Shown here: positions 1 through 7,193 of the stretch, one piece after another | How positions within the stretch are numbered: position 1 is the stretch's first letter | Layout of the letters: each line of letters opens with the position of its first letter | Assembly (NCBI RefSeq): GCF_020567525.1 | Contig: NZ_JAJCVI010000003.1 | Coordinates: 310,001-374,000 of the forward strand | Direction: 5' to 3' | DNA from: Halorubellus salinus | GTDB lineage: Archaea > Halobacteriota > Halobacteria > Halobacteriales > Natrialbaceae | DNA length: 64,000 bases | Made by a program: the position numbers and the translations under genes | Notes under the pieces: model-generated | Told to the model about the DNA's origin: nothing | The model's input: only the letters and a program-made list of their open reading frames with translations | The model's database searches: none

Positions 1-2
1 AA

Positions 3-728
3 CACGACGTCGCGGTCCCCGCCGCGCTCGCCGACGCGGGCGACGCGGCCCGCGGCGACGGCGCGCTCCCCGTGTTCGTCGTTCGCGGCGACGAGGCGGT
101 CGGGCTCGTCGTCGTCCACGACGACCCGCGTCCCGGCTGGGAACGCGCCTGCGAGCGACTCGCTGCCGACGGCCGCGACGTCGTCGTCCTCACCGGCGAC
201 GACGCCGCCGCCGCCTCCCGGTTCGAGCGCCACGACGCCGTCAGCGAGGTGTACGCGGACGTCCGCCCGGAGTCGAAGACGCAGGTCGTCCGGACGCTCG
301 CGGCCGACGGCCCGGTGGCGATGGTCGGCGACGGCTCCAACGACGCGGGCGCGCTCGCCGCGGCCGACGTCGGCGTCGCGATGGGGTCCGGGACCGCGCT
401 CGCCGCCGACGCCGCCGACGCGGTCGTCGTCGACGACGACCTCGCGTCCGTCAGCACGACCTTCGACCTCGCGACCACCGCCCACGACCGGGTTCGCGGG
501 AACCTCGCGTGGGCGTTCCTCTACAACGCGGTCGCCATCCCCGTCGCCGTCGCCGGCCTCCTGAACCCGCTCGTCGCCGCGGTCGCGATGACCGCGAGCA
601 GCCTGCTGGTCGTCGCGAACACGCGCCGCGACTGGGAGCTCGACGACGAGACCGACGACGCCGCGGCCGCGACCCGCGACGACGGCGACGCCGCGCCGGT
701 CGACCACTCGGAGGTGAGCGCCGCGTGA
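3..728 (+). CDS. copA: Cu(I)-type P1B ATPase, C-terminal part
   Basis: Only the end of the gene is present; the frame is open from base 3, so the start lies outside the window. The protein would pump Cu(I) out of the cytoplasm using ATP. The hinge motif reads GDGSNDAGAL (usual GDGINDAPAL), about 109 residues into the visible part, and is followed by the last two membrane helices. Helix 7 carries a Tyr-Asn pair (FLYNAVAIP) and helix 8 a Met-x-x-Ser-Ser pattern (AMTASSLLVVAN). Both are known signatures of the copper subgroup P1B-1. A short Asp-rich tail follows. The stop codon overlaps the GTG start of the next membrane gene by four bases (GTGA), which implies an operon. The copper assignment is family-based inference from the helix motifs; the metal-binding N-terminus is not visible. 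Confidence 0.85.
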   Translation, partial: HDVAVPAALADAGDAARGDGALPVFVVRGDEAVGLVVVHDDPRPGWERACERLAADGRDVVVLTGDDAAAASRFERHDAVSEVYADVRPESKTQVVRTLAADGPVAMVGDGSNDAGALAAADVGVAMGSGTALAADAADAVVVDDDLASVSTTFDLATTAHDRVRGNLAWAFLYNAVAIPVAVAGLLNPLVAAVAMTASSLLVVANTRRDWELDDETDDAAAATRDDGDAAPVDHSEVSAA

Positions 729-1411
729 CCGAGGAGGCCACGACCCGCGCCGACCGCGCCCTCGACCGTGCCGGGACCGCGCTCGCCGCGTCGACGCCGT
801 GGCTCGCGCTCGCGGTCGTCCTCCTCCTCGCGATCCTCGGGTACGCGGTCCTCGCGGACGTCGCCGTGACGAAACCACGGTACGCGTTCTATCCCGTCGT
901 GTGGCTCGTCGTCGGCGCCGCCGCCGTCTCCCGCGCCCCACGAGCCGTCGGGAGCGTGCGCCGTCGCGCGCTCGCCGGCGGCGTCGCCACCGCGTACCTC
1001 GGACTCCTCCTCTGGTTCACCGGGACGGTCTACGTGATGCCCGAGTGGATGTACTCGCTCTCGGTCTTCGCCGACGGCCTCCCCGGGTGGGCGCCCATCG
1101 TGACGTTCATGCTCGGACCCCTAGGCGGGAGCGTCGTCCCGTTCGTCCTCGTCGGGTACGTCGCCCTCGCGTACCTCACCTACGTCGCGCTCACGCGAGC
1201 GACCCGCGGGCTCGCCGCCGCCGTTCTCGGCCCGGTGACCTGCGTCGGGTGCGTCGCCGCTGGCGTCTCCGGCCTCCTCGCGCTCGCCGGCGGAACCGGC
1301 GCGACCGTCGCCGTCGCCGGCGCAAGCGGCGGCGCACTCGCGACCGTCGCCTACGACGCCGCCACCGTCGTCTACCTCGTCGCCGTCACCGCGCTCGCGA
1401 CCGTCGACTGA
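725..1411 (+). CDS. Polytopic membrane protein with an intramembrane CxxC, coupled to copA
   Basis: About 228 residues with roughly six or seven hydrophobic segments. I do not recognise the family. The GTG start at 725 is chosen because it overlaps the ATPase stop (GTGA); upstream in-frame codons run through the ATPase gene and look like shadow sequence. A Cys-x-x-Cys pair (TCVGCVAAG, Cys173 and Cys176) lies in a small-residue-rich helix, and a Met-rich stretch (VMPEWMY) precedes the middle helices. Thiols and methionines next to a copper pump suggest a role in copper handling, but this is guilt by association. The last 26 bases of the gene are duplicated directly after its stop codon. Confidence 0.8.
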   Translation: MTEEATTRADRALDRAGTALAASTPWLALAVVLLLAILGYAVLADVAVTKPRYAFYPVVWLVVGAAAVSRAPRAVGSVRRRALAGGVATAYLGLLLWFTGTVYVMPEWMYSLSVFADGLPGWAPIVTFMLGPLGGSVVPFVLVGYVALAYLTYVALTRATRGLAAAVLGPVTCVGCVAAGVSGLLALAGGTGATVAVAGASGGALATVAYDAATVVYLVAVTALATVD

Positions 1412-1437
1412 CCGTCACCGCGCTCGCGACCGTCGAC
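1383..1437. repeat. 29-bp-period direct duplication across a stop codon
   Basis: A perfect 26-bp copy of the gene's 3' end (1383-1408) recurs at 1412-1437. The two copies are separated only by the TGA stop. Duplicating the end of the gene leaves the product unchanged because the stop lies between the copies. Confidence 0.9.
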
Positions 1438-1518
1438 CCACCGCCTCACGGTCGACGAGACCGCGGGCCGGAGCACTCACGCCCCAACTTTACGCTCCCG
1501 TCGGACGAACCAGGGACC

Positions 1519-2436
1519 GTGTACCTCGAAGCCATCCTCTTCGTCGTGGGGTTGGCAGCGCTCGTCGCCGGCGCGAACCGGGCCGTCACCGCCGCCGCGG
1601 ACCTCGCGCTCTACTACGGCGTCAGCCAGTTCTTCATCGGCGTCACGCTCATTTCCGTCGGCACGAGCGTCCCGGAGATGGTGACGAGCGTCTACGCGTC
1701 CTACTACGGCGCCGGCGACCTCGTCGTCGGGAACATCGTCGGGTCGGAGACCGCCCAGATAACGCTCGCCATCGCCGTCGTCGCGTCCGTCGCCCCGTTC
1801 GTCGCCGACCGCCGGAACGTCCTCGTGTACGGGAGCGCGATGCTGCTCGCGATGATCGTGATGCTCCTCGCGCTCGACGACGGCGTCGTCGGGCGCTCGG
1901 AGGGCTTCCTGATGATGCTCGCGTACGTCCAGTTCGTCTACGTCCTCTACACGAACGAGGGCGGCGAGGAGATTGCCGAGGAGGTCGTCGAGGACCGCAA
2001 GCCACCCCGCGAAGCCATCCCACTCATCCTCGTCGGGCTCGCGCTCGTCGCCGTCGGCGGCCAGGTGATGGTGACCAACGGCGTCGCGCTCGCTCGACTC
2101 GTCGGCATCCCCGAGTACCTCGTCGGACTGCTGACCGGGCTCGGTACGACGCTCCCCGAGATCGTCGTCGCGGGGATCGCCGCACACGAGGGACGTGGCG
2201 GCATCAGCGTCGGCGCGATCCTCGGGAGCAACATCACGGACCCCGTGTTCTCCCTTGGAATCGGTGCCGTGTTCTTCGACGTCGTCGTCGACGACATCGG
2301 CGCGCTCTGGCCGTCGCTCGTCTACATGGTCGTCGTCTCCATCGCCGTCCTCGCGCTGTTCTACTGGCGCGAAGGCATCGACCGTCGAGCGGCCGTCGTC
2401 TGTCTCCTCCTCTACCTTCCGTCGTTCGTCGTCTGA
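1519..2436 (+). CDS. CaCA-family sodium/calcium-type cation exchanger
   Basis: A 305-residue integral membrane exchanger with the two inverted alpha repeats of the calcium/cation antiporter superfamily. Repeat 1 is around residues 40-80 (ISVGTSVPEMVTS, then GNIVGSE). Repeat 2 begins with GLGTTLPEIVVAG, followed by GAILGSNITDP. The Gly-Thr-Ser/Thr-x-Pro-Glu motifs carry the ion-binding glutamates. The first repeat ends in GSE rather than the usual GSN, which could shift ion preference. A cytosolic acidic loop (EEIAEEVVED) separates the halves. The GTG start at 1519 gives the family length and an immediate first helix; longer forms read through non-coding-like Arg-rich sequence. The ion is probably calcium or sodium/calcium, but this is not provable here. 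Confidence 0.9.
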   Translation: MYLEAILFVVGLAALVAGANRAVTAAADLALYYGVSQFFIGVTLISVGTSVPEMVTSVYASYYGAGDLVVGNIVGSETAQITLAIAVVASVAPFVADRRNVLVYGSAMLLAMIVMLLALDDGVVGRSEGFLMMLAYVQFVYVLYTNEGGEEIAEEVVEDRKPPREAIPLILVGLALVAVGGQVMVTNGVALARLVGIPEYLVGLLTGLGTTLPEIVVAGIAAHEGRGGISVGAILGSNITDPVFSLGIGAVFFDVVVDDIGALWPSLVYMVVVSIAVLALFYWREGIDRRAAVVCLLLYLPSFVV

Positions 2437-2443
2437 ACGCGTC

Positions 2444-2539
2444 GTCGCCCGTCGAGTGACCGTTGGAGTGGCTCGTCCAGTGTGCGTCGGCGTCGCACGT
2501 CGAGTGTGCATTGGAGCCGCCCGTCGACGACGCCGTTCG
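2444..2539. repeat. Degenerate 24-bp tandem repeat, four units
   Basis: Four 24-bp units (2444-2467, 2468-2491, 2492-2515, 2516-2539) begin eight bases after the exchanger stop codon. They share a gtcgcncgtc-gagtg core, and units 1 and 3 are most alike. No convincing gene uses this DNA. It fills most of the spacer before the SLC13 gene. Confidence 0.75.
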
Positions 2540-2619
2540 CGGCCGCTCGAAGCGAGCGTCCCCGGCGAGGGATACGCTGAAGACGGACGCGTTCGACGGC
2601 TCGCTCGGAGGAATCACTG

Positions 2620-4173
2620 GTGTCGCTCTCGCGTACTCGCACGCTCTCCCTCGTCGCCGCCGTCCTCGCGACCGTCGTCGTCGCCGGCATCCCGACCCCC
2701 GACGGCCTGACGGTCGCCGGCCAGTACGCGCTCGCGACGATGGCGTTCGCCGCCGTGCTCTGGGTGACGGGCGCACTCCCGCTCGCCCTCACCGCGCTCC
2801 TCGTCCCGGTCTCGCTCACCATCCTCGGCGTCTACCCCTCTTTTGCGCAGTCCGTCGCCGGATTCGCGGACCCCGTCGTCTTCCTGCTCCTCGCCGGGTT
2901 CGTGCTCGCCGAAGCCCTCCAGGCCCACGGCATCGACCGGCGGGTCGCACTCGTCGTCCTCGTCCGCTTCGGGTCGAGCGCGCGCGGCCTCGTCGGCGGC
3001 GTCATGGTCGCGACCGCACTCCTCTCGATGGTCGTCTCCAACACCGCCACGGTCGCGATGATGGTCCCCATCGTCCTCGGGATCGTCGACAGCGTCACCG
3101 ACCTCACGACCGCCGACGCCGCCGACGCCGACCCGGACGCGACCGCGTCGAACCTCCAGATCGCGATGCTCCTCGGCGTCGCGTACGCCGCGAGCCTCGG
3201 CGGCGTCGGCACGCTCGTCGGCACGCCACCGAACGCCATCGTCGTCGGCCAGCTCGACGACCTCGTCGGCGTCGAGATATCGTTCGTCGACTGGCTCGCC
3301 ATCGGCCTGCCGATGGTCGCGGTCACGCTCCCCGTCGCGTGGGCGCTCCTCACGTACGTCGTCTACCCGCCCGAGCCCTACGACGTCTCCACCGCTCGCG
3401 AGAACGCTCGCGAGCACCGCGCGGAACTCGGCTCGCTCTCACCGGCCGCGAAACGCACCGTCGCCGTGTTCGCCGTCACCGCCGGCCTCTGGCTGCTCGG
3501 TGGCTTCGACTTCGCGTTCGCCGGCGTCCTCCCGACCGAATGGTACGTCACCGTCTTCGGCGGCGACGGCGCGAACGCCCTCGGCACCAGCGGCCACGAA
3601 GGCGTCCTCTTCTACGTCCTCGTGGGCGTCCTCGCCATCCCGGCGCTCGTCATCACCGGCGCGAACGAGTTCGACGACCTCCTCGACGTCGACTGGGGGA
3701 CGCTCCTCCTCCTCGGTGGCGGCATCTCGCTCGCGAACGCGCTCAAGGACACGAACGCGACCGCGTGGCTCGCAGACGTCACCCTCGTGGCGCTCGGCGA
3801 CGCCGGCATCGTCGTCGTCCTCCTGACCGTCGTCGCGCTCGTCGTCCTCGTCGGCGAACTCGCGTCGAACACCGCGATGGCCGCCATCCTCGCACCGCTC
3901 CTCGTCGAGGTCGGGCCGACGTACGCGAGCGCGCTCGGCACCACGAACCAGCTCGCCGCCGTCCTCTTCGCCGTCACCGGCGCCGTCGCCGCGAGCTACG
4001 GGTTCGCGCTCCCCGTCGCCACGCCACCGAACGCCATCGTCTACGGCGCCGGGTACGTCGAACGCGAGCACATGCTCCGCGCGGGCGTCCTCCTCGACGT
4101 CGTCGTCGTCGTCCTCGCCACCGCACTCGCGCTCGTCCTCGGGTACACGCTCTGGCCTATCGTCCTCGGCTGA
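2620..4173 (+). CDS. SLC13/DASS-family anion transporter
   Basis: A 517-residue transporter with about eleven or more hydrophobic segments. Family motifs are clear: VVSNTATVAMMVPI in the first half, and two copies of the hairpin signature T-P-P-N-A-I-V (GTPPNAIVVGQ and ATPPNAIVYGA) that line the substrate site, giving the inverted-repeat layout of DASS carriers. A second SNTAMAAILAPL motif matches the first SNTAT. Substrates in this family are di/tricarboxylates, sulfate or phosphate, coupled to sodium; which one applies cannot be told. A GGAGG Shine-Dalgarno-like run at 2607-2611 stands nine bases before the GTG at 2620 and supports that start. The gene stands alone between repeat-filled spacers. 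Confidence 0.9.
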   Translation: MSLSRTRTLSLVAAVLATVVVAGIPTPDGLTVAGQYALATMAFAAVLWVTGALPLALTALLVPVSLTILGVYPSFAQSVAGFADPVVFLLLAGFVLAEALQAHGIDRRVALVVLVRFGSSARGLVGGVMVATALLSMVVSNTATVAMMVPIVLGIVDSVTDLTTADAADADPDATASNLQIAMLLGVAYAASLGGVGTLVGTPPNAIVVGQLDDLVGVEISFVDWLAIGLPMVAVTLPVAWALLTYVVYPPEPYDVSTARENAREHRAELGSLSPAAKRTVAVFAVTAGLWLLGGFDFAFAGVLPTEWYVTVFGGDGANALGTSGHEGVLFYVLVGVLAIPALVITGANEFDDLLDVDWGTLLLLGGGISLANALKDTNATAWLADVTLVALGDAGIVVVLLTVVALVVLVGELASNTAMAAILAPLLVEVGPTYASALGTTNQLAAVLFAVTGAVAASYGFALPVATPPNAIVYGAGYVEREHMLRAGVLLDVVVVVLATALALVLGYTLWPIVLG

Positions 4174-4260
4174 CTCGGCGCGGCCGCTACGGGCGCTCTG
4201 TGGAGAAGACGGCTGTCGGAGAAATGCGGTCCGTGGCGTTCGATTCGAGACCCTGGTCCT

Positions 4261-4350
4261 TCGGCGAGTCCGCGTGCAGGTACCGGTCTTCCAGCGGGTC
4301 TGCGTGCGTGTACTGGACGTTCAGCGGGTGTGCGTGCGGGGCTGGTAGCG
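4261..4350. repeat. 30-bp tandem repeat, three units, entering a gene 3' end
   Basis: Three 30-bp units (4261-4290, 4291-4320, 4321-4350) share the core gcgggtntgcgtgc. The third unit encodes the last ten codons (stop included) of the minus-strand membrane gene ending at 4321, so the array appears to have grown outward from that gene's C-terminal codons. Confidence 0.8.
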
Positions 4351-4605
4351 GTCGATGCCCCAGAACAGGCCTGCGACCAGGAGCATGAACACTGCGGGCG
4401 CCCAGAGCTGTGCGTCGACCGCGAACGCCTCGAGGCTCGACGCGAGGCTGTACGCGGCCGCCGCGATGAGCACGAGCACGAGGAACCCGAGGAACGCGGC
4501 GATCCCCATGAAGGGAACGTCAGGGAGCGGGCTCTCTTCGCGTTCGGTCGACTGCGTCTGCTGGGTCTGGGGCGTCCGAGTGCTGGTGGCCGAGTCCTGG
4601 TACAT
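4321..4605 (-). CDS. Small two-helix membrane protein
   Basis: 94 residues. The N-terminal 30 residues are polar with a Thr/Gln-rich stretch (RTPQTQQTQ), followed by two hydrophobic helices at about 31-56 and 66-83 and a short basic tail (DRYQPRTHTR). No family is recognised. The ATG at 4605 lies about 35 bases downstream of a minus-strand TATA-like box (4636-4646), so the leader would be very short. The C-terminal codons lie in the 30-bp repeat array. It shares a divergent promoter region with the FMN dehydrogenase. Confidence 0.7.
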   Translation of the reverse strand: MYQDSATSTRTPQTQQTQSTEREESPLPDVPFMGIAAFLGFLVLVLIAAAAYSLASSLEAFAVDAQLWAPAVFMLLVAGLFWGIDRYQPRTHTR

Positions 4606-4635
4606 CCTGTTTCACCTACTACGTTCTATGCATCC

Positions 4636-4646
4636 GGTATATAAAC
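4636..4646. promoter_or_regulatory. Shared bidirectional TATA-like box
   Basis: The run tatataaacg lies between divergent genes and reads as an archaeal TATA element on both strands. On plus it is about 28 bases before an ATG at 4670; on minus it is about 35 bases before the ATG at 4605. Confidence 0.6.
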
Positions 4647-4669
4647 GAAGGGGCGGTGATTCCTACGGA

Positions 4670-4741
4670 ATGAAAACGACACCCGGCACGCTGCCGGCAT
4701 GCCAACTTCCAACACGCTCGGGTGCGAGGGCGGACCCATGA
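4670..4741 (+). CDS. Candidate leaderless 23-residue upstream ORF
   Basis: A short frame (MKTTPGTLPACQLPTRSGAR and three more residues) starts 28 bases after the TATA-like element, the distance expected for a leaderless haloarchaeal transcript. It ends in a TGA that overlaps the ATG of the FMN dehydrogenase (ATGA at 4738-4741). That arrangement would couple translation of the enzyme to the short peptide. The peptide matches nothing I know. The alternative is that it is only untranslated leader and that the enzyme starts at the in-frame ATG at 4699. Confidence 0.4.
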   Translation: MKTTPGTLPACQLPTRSGARADP

Positions 4742-5955
4742 GCGACGACGACTTCCGGCCGTCGACGCCGTACGGTCGGTACCGACAGACGGAGGTGTTC
4801 ACGACGGGGATGCTGACCGGCGAGACGCCGTCGGTCCCGGTCGCCTACGCGGACCTGAAGGCCGCTGCGGAGGACGCGATGAGCGACGAGGCGTACGCGT
4901 ACGTCGCTGGCGGCGCCGGCGGCGAGTCCACGAAGCGAGCGAACCGCCGCGCGTTCGACGACCACCGCCTCGTGCCACGCGTCCTCCGGGACACGAGCGA
5001 ACGCGACCTCCGGGTCGACGTCCTCGGTGACACGTGGCCGGTGCCGTTCGCGCTCGCGCCCATCGGCGTCCAGGGCGTGATGCACGACGACGGCGACCTC
5101 GCGAGCGCCCGCGCCGCCGCCGCCGAGGACGTCCCCTACGTCACGTCCACGCAATCGAGCGAGTCCCTCGAGGACATCGCCGCGGAACTCGACGCCGACA
5201 GCGACGACGGCCCGCCGAACTGGTTCCAGTTGTACTGGTCGAAGGACCAGGCCGTCACGGCGTCGCTCGTCGACCGCGCCGAGGACGCGGGCTACGACGC
5301 CATCTGCCTCACGCTCGACACGCCACACCTCGGGTGGCGCGAACGCGACCTCCAGGGTGGCTACCTCCCGTTCCTCGACGGGAAGGGAATCGCGAACTAC
5401 ACGACTGACCCCGCGTTTCGCGACCGCCTCGACGCCGACCCCGAGGCGAACCCCAGGGAGGCCGCTCGCGAGTTCGTCGACGTCTTCGCGGACCCGAGCC
5501 TGACGTTCGAGGACCTCGACTGGCTGTTCGACCGCACCGAGCTCCCCGTCGTCTGCAAGGGCGTCCTCCACCCCGAGGACGCGCGCCGGTGCGTCGCCGC
5601 GGGGGCGTCGGGCGTCGTCGTCTCGAACCACGGCGGCCGCCAGGTCGACGACGCCGTCGCCGCCCTCGACCAACTCCCCGCGGTCGCGGACGCCGTCCAC
5701 GACGAGGACCCAGACGCCGCGGTCCTGTTCGACTCCGGGATTCGCCGTGGCGCGGACGCGCTCGTCGCACTCGCGCTCGGCGCGGACGCCGTCCTCCTCG
5801 GCCGACCGTACTGCTACGGGCTCGCGCTCGACGGCGAAGACGGCGTCCGCGCGGTCGTCTCGAACGTCCGCGCGGACCTCGACCTCTCGCTCGCCCTCAC
5901 GGGATACGACGCGGTCCGGGACGTCGACGACGACGCGCTCGCGGACCCCGATTGA
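4738..5955 (+). CDS. FMN-dependent 2-hydroxyacid dehydrogenase/oxidase
   Basis: A 405-residue TIM-barrel flavoenzyme of the lactate/glycolate oxidase and lactate monooxygenase family. It should oxidise an L-2-hydroxyacid to the 2-oxoacid with FMN. Visible motifs are the FMN-binding ALAPIGVQG segment (residues 106-114), FQLYW around 163-167, Lys274 (VVCKGV) and the signature SNHGGRQVD with the catalytic base His298, then FDSGIRRGAD and LLGRPYCYG for the flavin phosphate. The ATG at 4738 starts the polar MSDDDF sequence and overlaps the upstream short ORF; an in-frame ATG at 4699 would add 13 residues. The electron acceptor and exact substrate are not evident. No respiratory partner gene lies next to it. 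Confidence 0.92.
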   Translation: MSDDDFRPSTPYGRYRQTEVFTTGMLTGETPSVPVAYADLKAAAEDAMSDEAYAYVAGGAGGESTKRANRRAFDDHRLVPRVLRDTSERDLRVDVLGDTWPVPFALAPIGVQGVMHDDGDLASARAAAAEDVPYVTSTQSSESLEDIAAELDADSDDGPPNWFQLYWSKDQAVTASLVDRAEDAGYDAICLTLDTPHLGWRERDLQGGYLPFLDGKGIANYTTDPAFRDRLDADPEANPREAAREFVDVFADPSLTFEDLDWLFDRTELPVVCKGVLHPEDARRCVAAGASGVVVSNHGGRQVDDAVAALDQLPAVADAVHDEDPDAAVLFDSGIRRGADALVALALGADAVLLGRPYCYGLALDGEDGVRAVVSNVRADLDLSLALTGYDAVRDVDDDALADPD

Positions 5956-5981
5956 TCGCCTCCCTGGGTCGCGTCGACCGA

Positions 5982-6053
5982 CTGGGAGAACTCCGGACGT
6001 GGTGGCTGGGAGAAATCCGGACGTGGTGGCCGGGAGAACTCCGGACGTGGTGG
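5982..6053. repeat. 24-bp tandem repeat, three units
   Basis: Three near-identical 24-bp units (5982-6005, 6006-6029, 6030-6053), consensus beginning gggagaactccggacgtgg, differ at two positions or fewer. They start 27 bases after the FMN dehydrogenase stop and fill the spacer before the rhodanese lipoprotein. Confidence 0.95.
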
Positions 6054-6135
6054 GGTGGGTCGCTGGCCGTCAGCGCTCGAACCGTTCGGTCTGCGTACCA
6101 GAATCCTCTTTTCACGCGGATTCCTAGGCGAAGAT

Positions 6136-6963
6136 ATGAAGCGACGCACATTCGCAACGGCGGCCGCGGGGTCGCTCGCGGGCCTGGCCGGGTGCCTCGG
6201 CGGTCAGTTCGGTCTGGGTGGCGAGTCGACCAGCGGGACGAACGACGACGGCGGCGAGTCCTCCTCGCCGGGGACGGTCTCGGACCTGCCCGCGGACGTC
6301 GACGGCTACCCCGACGCGGTCGACTCCAAGCCCGAGGACCGCGAGGTCGACACGAGCTCGCTCGACACCGTCCGCGAAGGCGGCGTCGACGTGCCGCTGC
6401 TGCCCGTGGACGACGCGCACCTCTGGTGGGCGTACCGGCGCGCCCGGTTCGCCGACGCGCGCGGCCCCGACCAGTACGAGAACAGTCACATCGACGGTGC
6501 CGTGTTCAGTTCCGCCGCCGAACGCTTCCGCGACAGCGACGACCCGACCAAGCGCTGGGGGAAGCAGGACCGCATCGTCTGCTACTGCGGGTGCCCGCAT
6601 CACCTCTCGTCGATCCGCGCGAGCCAGCTCGTCAACGCCGGCTTCGAGAACGTCTACGTCATCGACGAGGGGTTCTTCGAGTGGACCGACCGGGGCTATC
6701 CCGTCACCGGGAACGACGGGGGTATCAGCGAGTTCGTCGTCCGCGGCGAGGTCCACGCGAAGCACGCCGGCGAGAACGCGTGGGTGACGCCGGTCGACTC
6801 CGACCAGCTCGAATCGACGAACGTCGGCGCCGACGGGTCGTTCGCGCTCCACTGCAAGTTCGTCGACGTCACCGCGGAGACGCGACTTCGCGTCGACACG
6901 CCCGCGTGGTCGACCACGGGAACCGTCCAAGAGCTGACGTCGAGCGTCGTCCGCGAGGCCTGA
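6136..6963 (+). CDS. Tat-exported rhodanese-domain lipoprotein
   Basis: 275 residues. MKRRTFATAAAGSLAGLAGC is a twin-arginine signal followed by a lipobox with acceptor Cys20, so the protein should be lipid-anchored outside the cell. After an acidic linker comes a rhodanese-like fold (about residues 75-195). Features are the ENSHIDGAVFSS segment and an active-site loop CYCGCPHHLSS in which Cys151 takes the position of the sulfur-carrying cysteine, flanked by two more cysteines (149, 153). The loop is more Cys/His-rich than a typical CRxGxR loop and could bind metal. A C-terminal beta-rich domain of about 80 residues (GEVHAKHAGENAWVTP onward) is not recognised. The ATG at 6136 is chosen because it places the Arg pair at the N-terminus. 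Sulfur-transfer role is inferred from the fold. Confidence 0.85.
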   Translation: MKRRTFATAAAGSLAGLAGCLGGQFGLGGESTSGTNDDGGESSSPGTVSDLPADVDGYPDAVDSKPEDREVDTSSLDTVREGGVDVPLLPVDDAHLWWAYRRARFADARGPDQYENSHIDGAVFSSAAERFRDSDDPTKRWGKQDRIVCYCGCPHHLSSIRASQLVNAGFENVYVIDEGFFEWTDRGYPVTGNDGGISEFVVRGEVHAKHAGENAWVTPVDSDQLESTNVGADGSFALHCKFVDVTAETRLRVDTPAWSTTGTVQELTSSVVREA

Positions 6964-6989
6964 CTTACGGCGGTCGGCCGCCGGAACCG

Positions 6990-7061
6990 AGGACCATGCC
7001 GGGTGTCGGTCGAGCGAGGATCGTGCCGGGTGTCGGTCGAGCGAGGATCGTGCCGGGTCGG
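6990..7061. repeat. 27-bp tandem repeat, about 2.6 units
   Basis: Units 6990-7016 and 7017-7043 differ at two bases, and a partial third follows (7044-7061). The core is gtgccgggtgtcggtcgagc. The array lies 26 bases after the rhodanese gene stop. Confidence 0.9.
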
Positions 7062-7163
7062 AGATCGGCCGAGGCACGGCAACCGCTCGCACGCATTTAA
7101 TCCTCTCGAGTGGTCAGGCGGCCCTACCTTGACTACGTTGAACTACCAAAAGTAATTACCAAG

Positions 7164-7170
7164 TATTTTA
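7164..7170 (+). promoter_or_regulatory. TATA-like box for the nuclease/lamin-tail gene
   Basis: The element tatttta stands in an AT-rich pocket (7141-7172), about 26 bases before the ATG at 7194. That spacing fits a leaderless transcript. Confidence 0.6.
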
Positions 7171-7193
7171 ATCCCGGACTCCGGCTTCACGAT

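Noticed and set aside
2463-4388. A long plus-strand Arg-rich frame overlapping the SLC13 gene
   Set aside because: Composition is almost all Arg, Pro and Ala; it is a frame shadow of the SLC13 transporter, which has family motifs.
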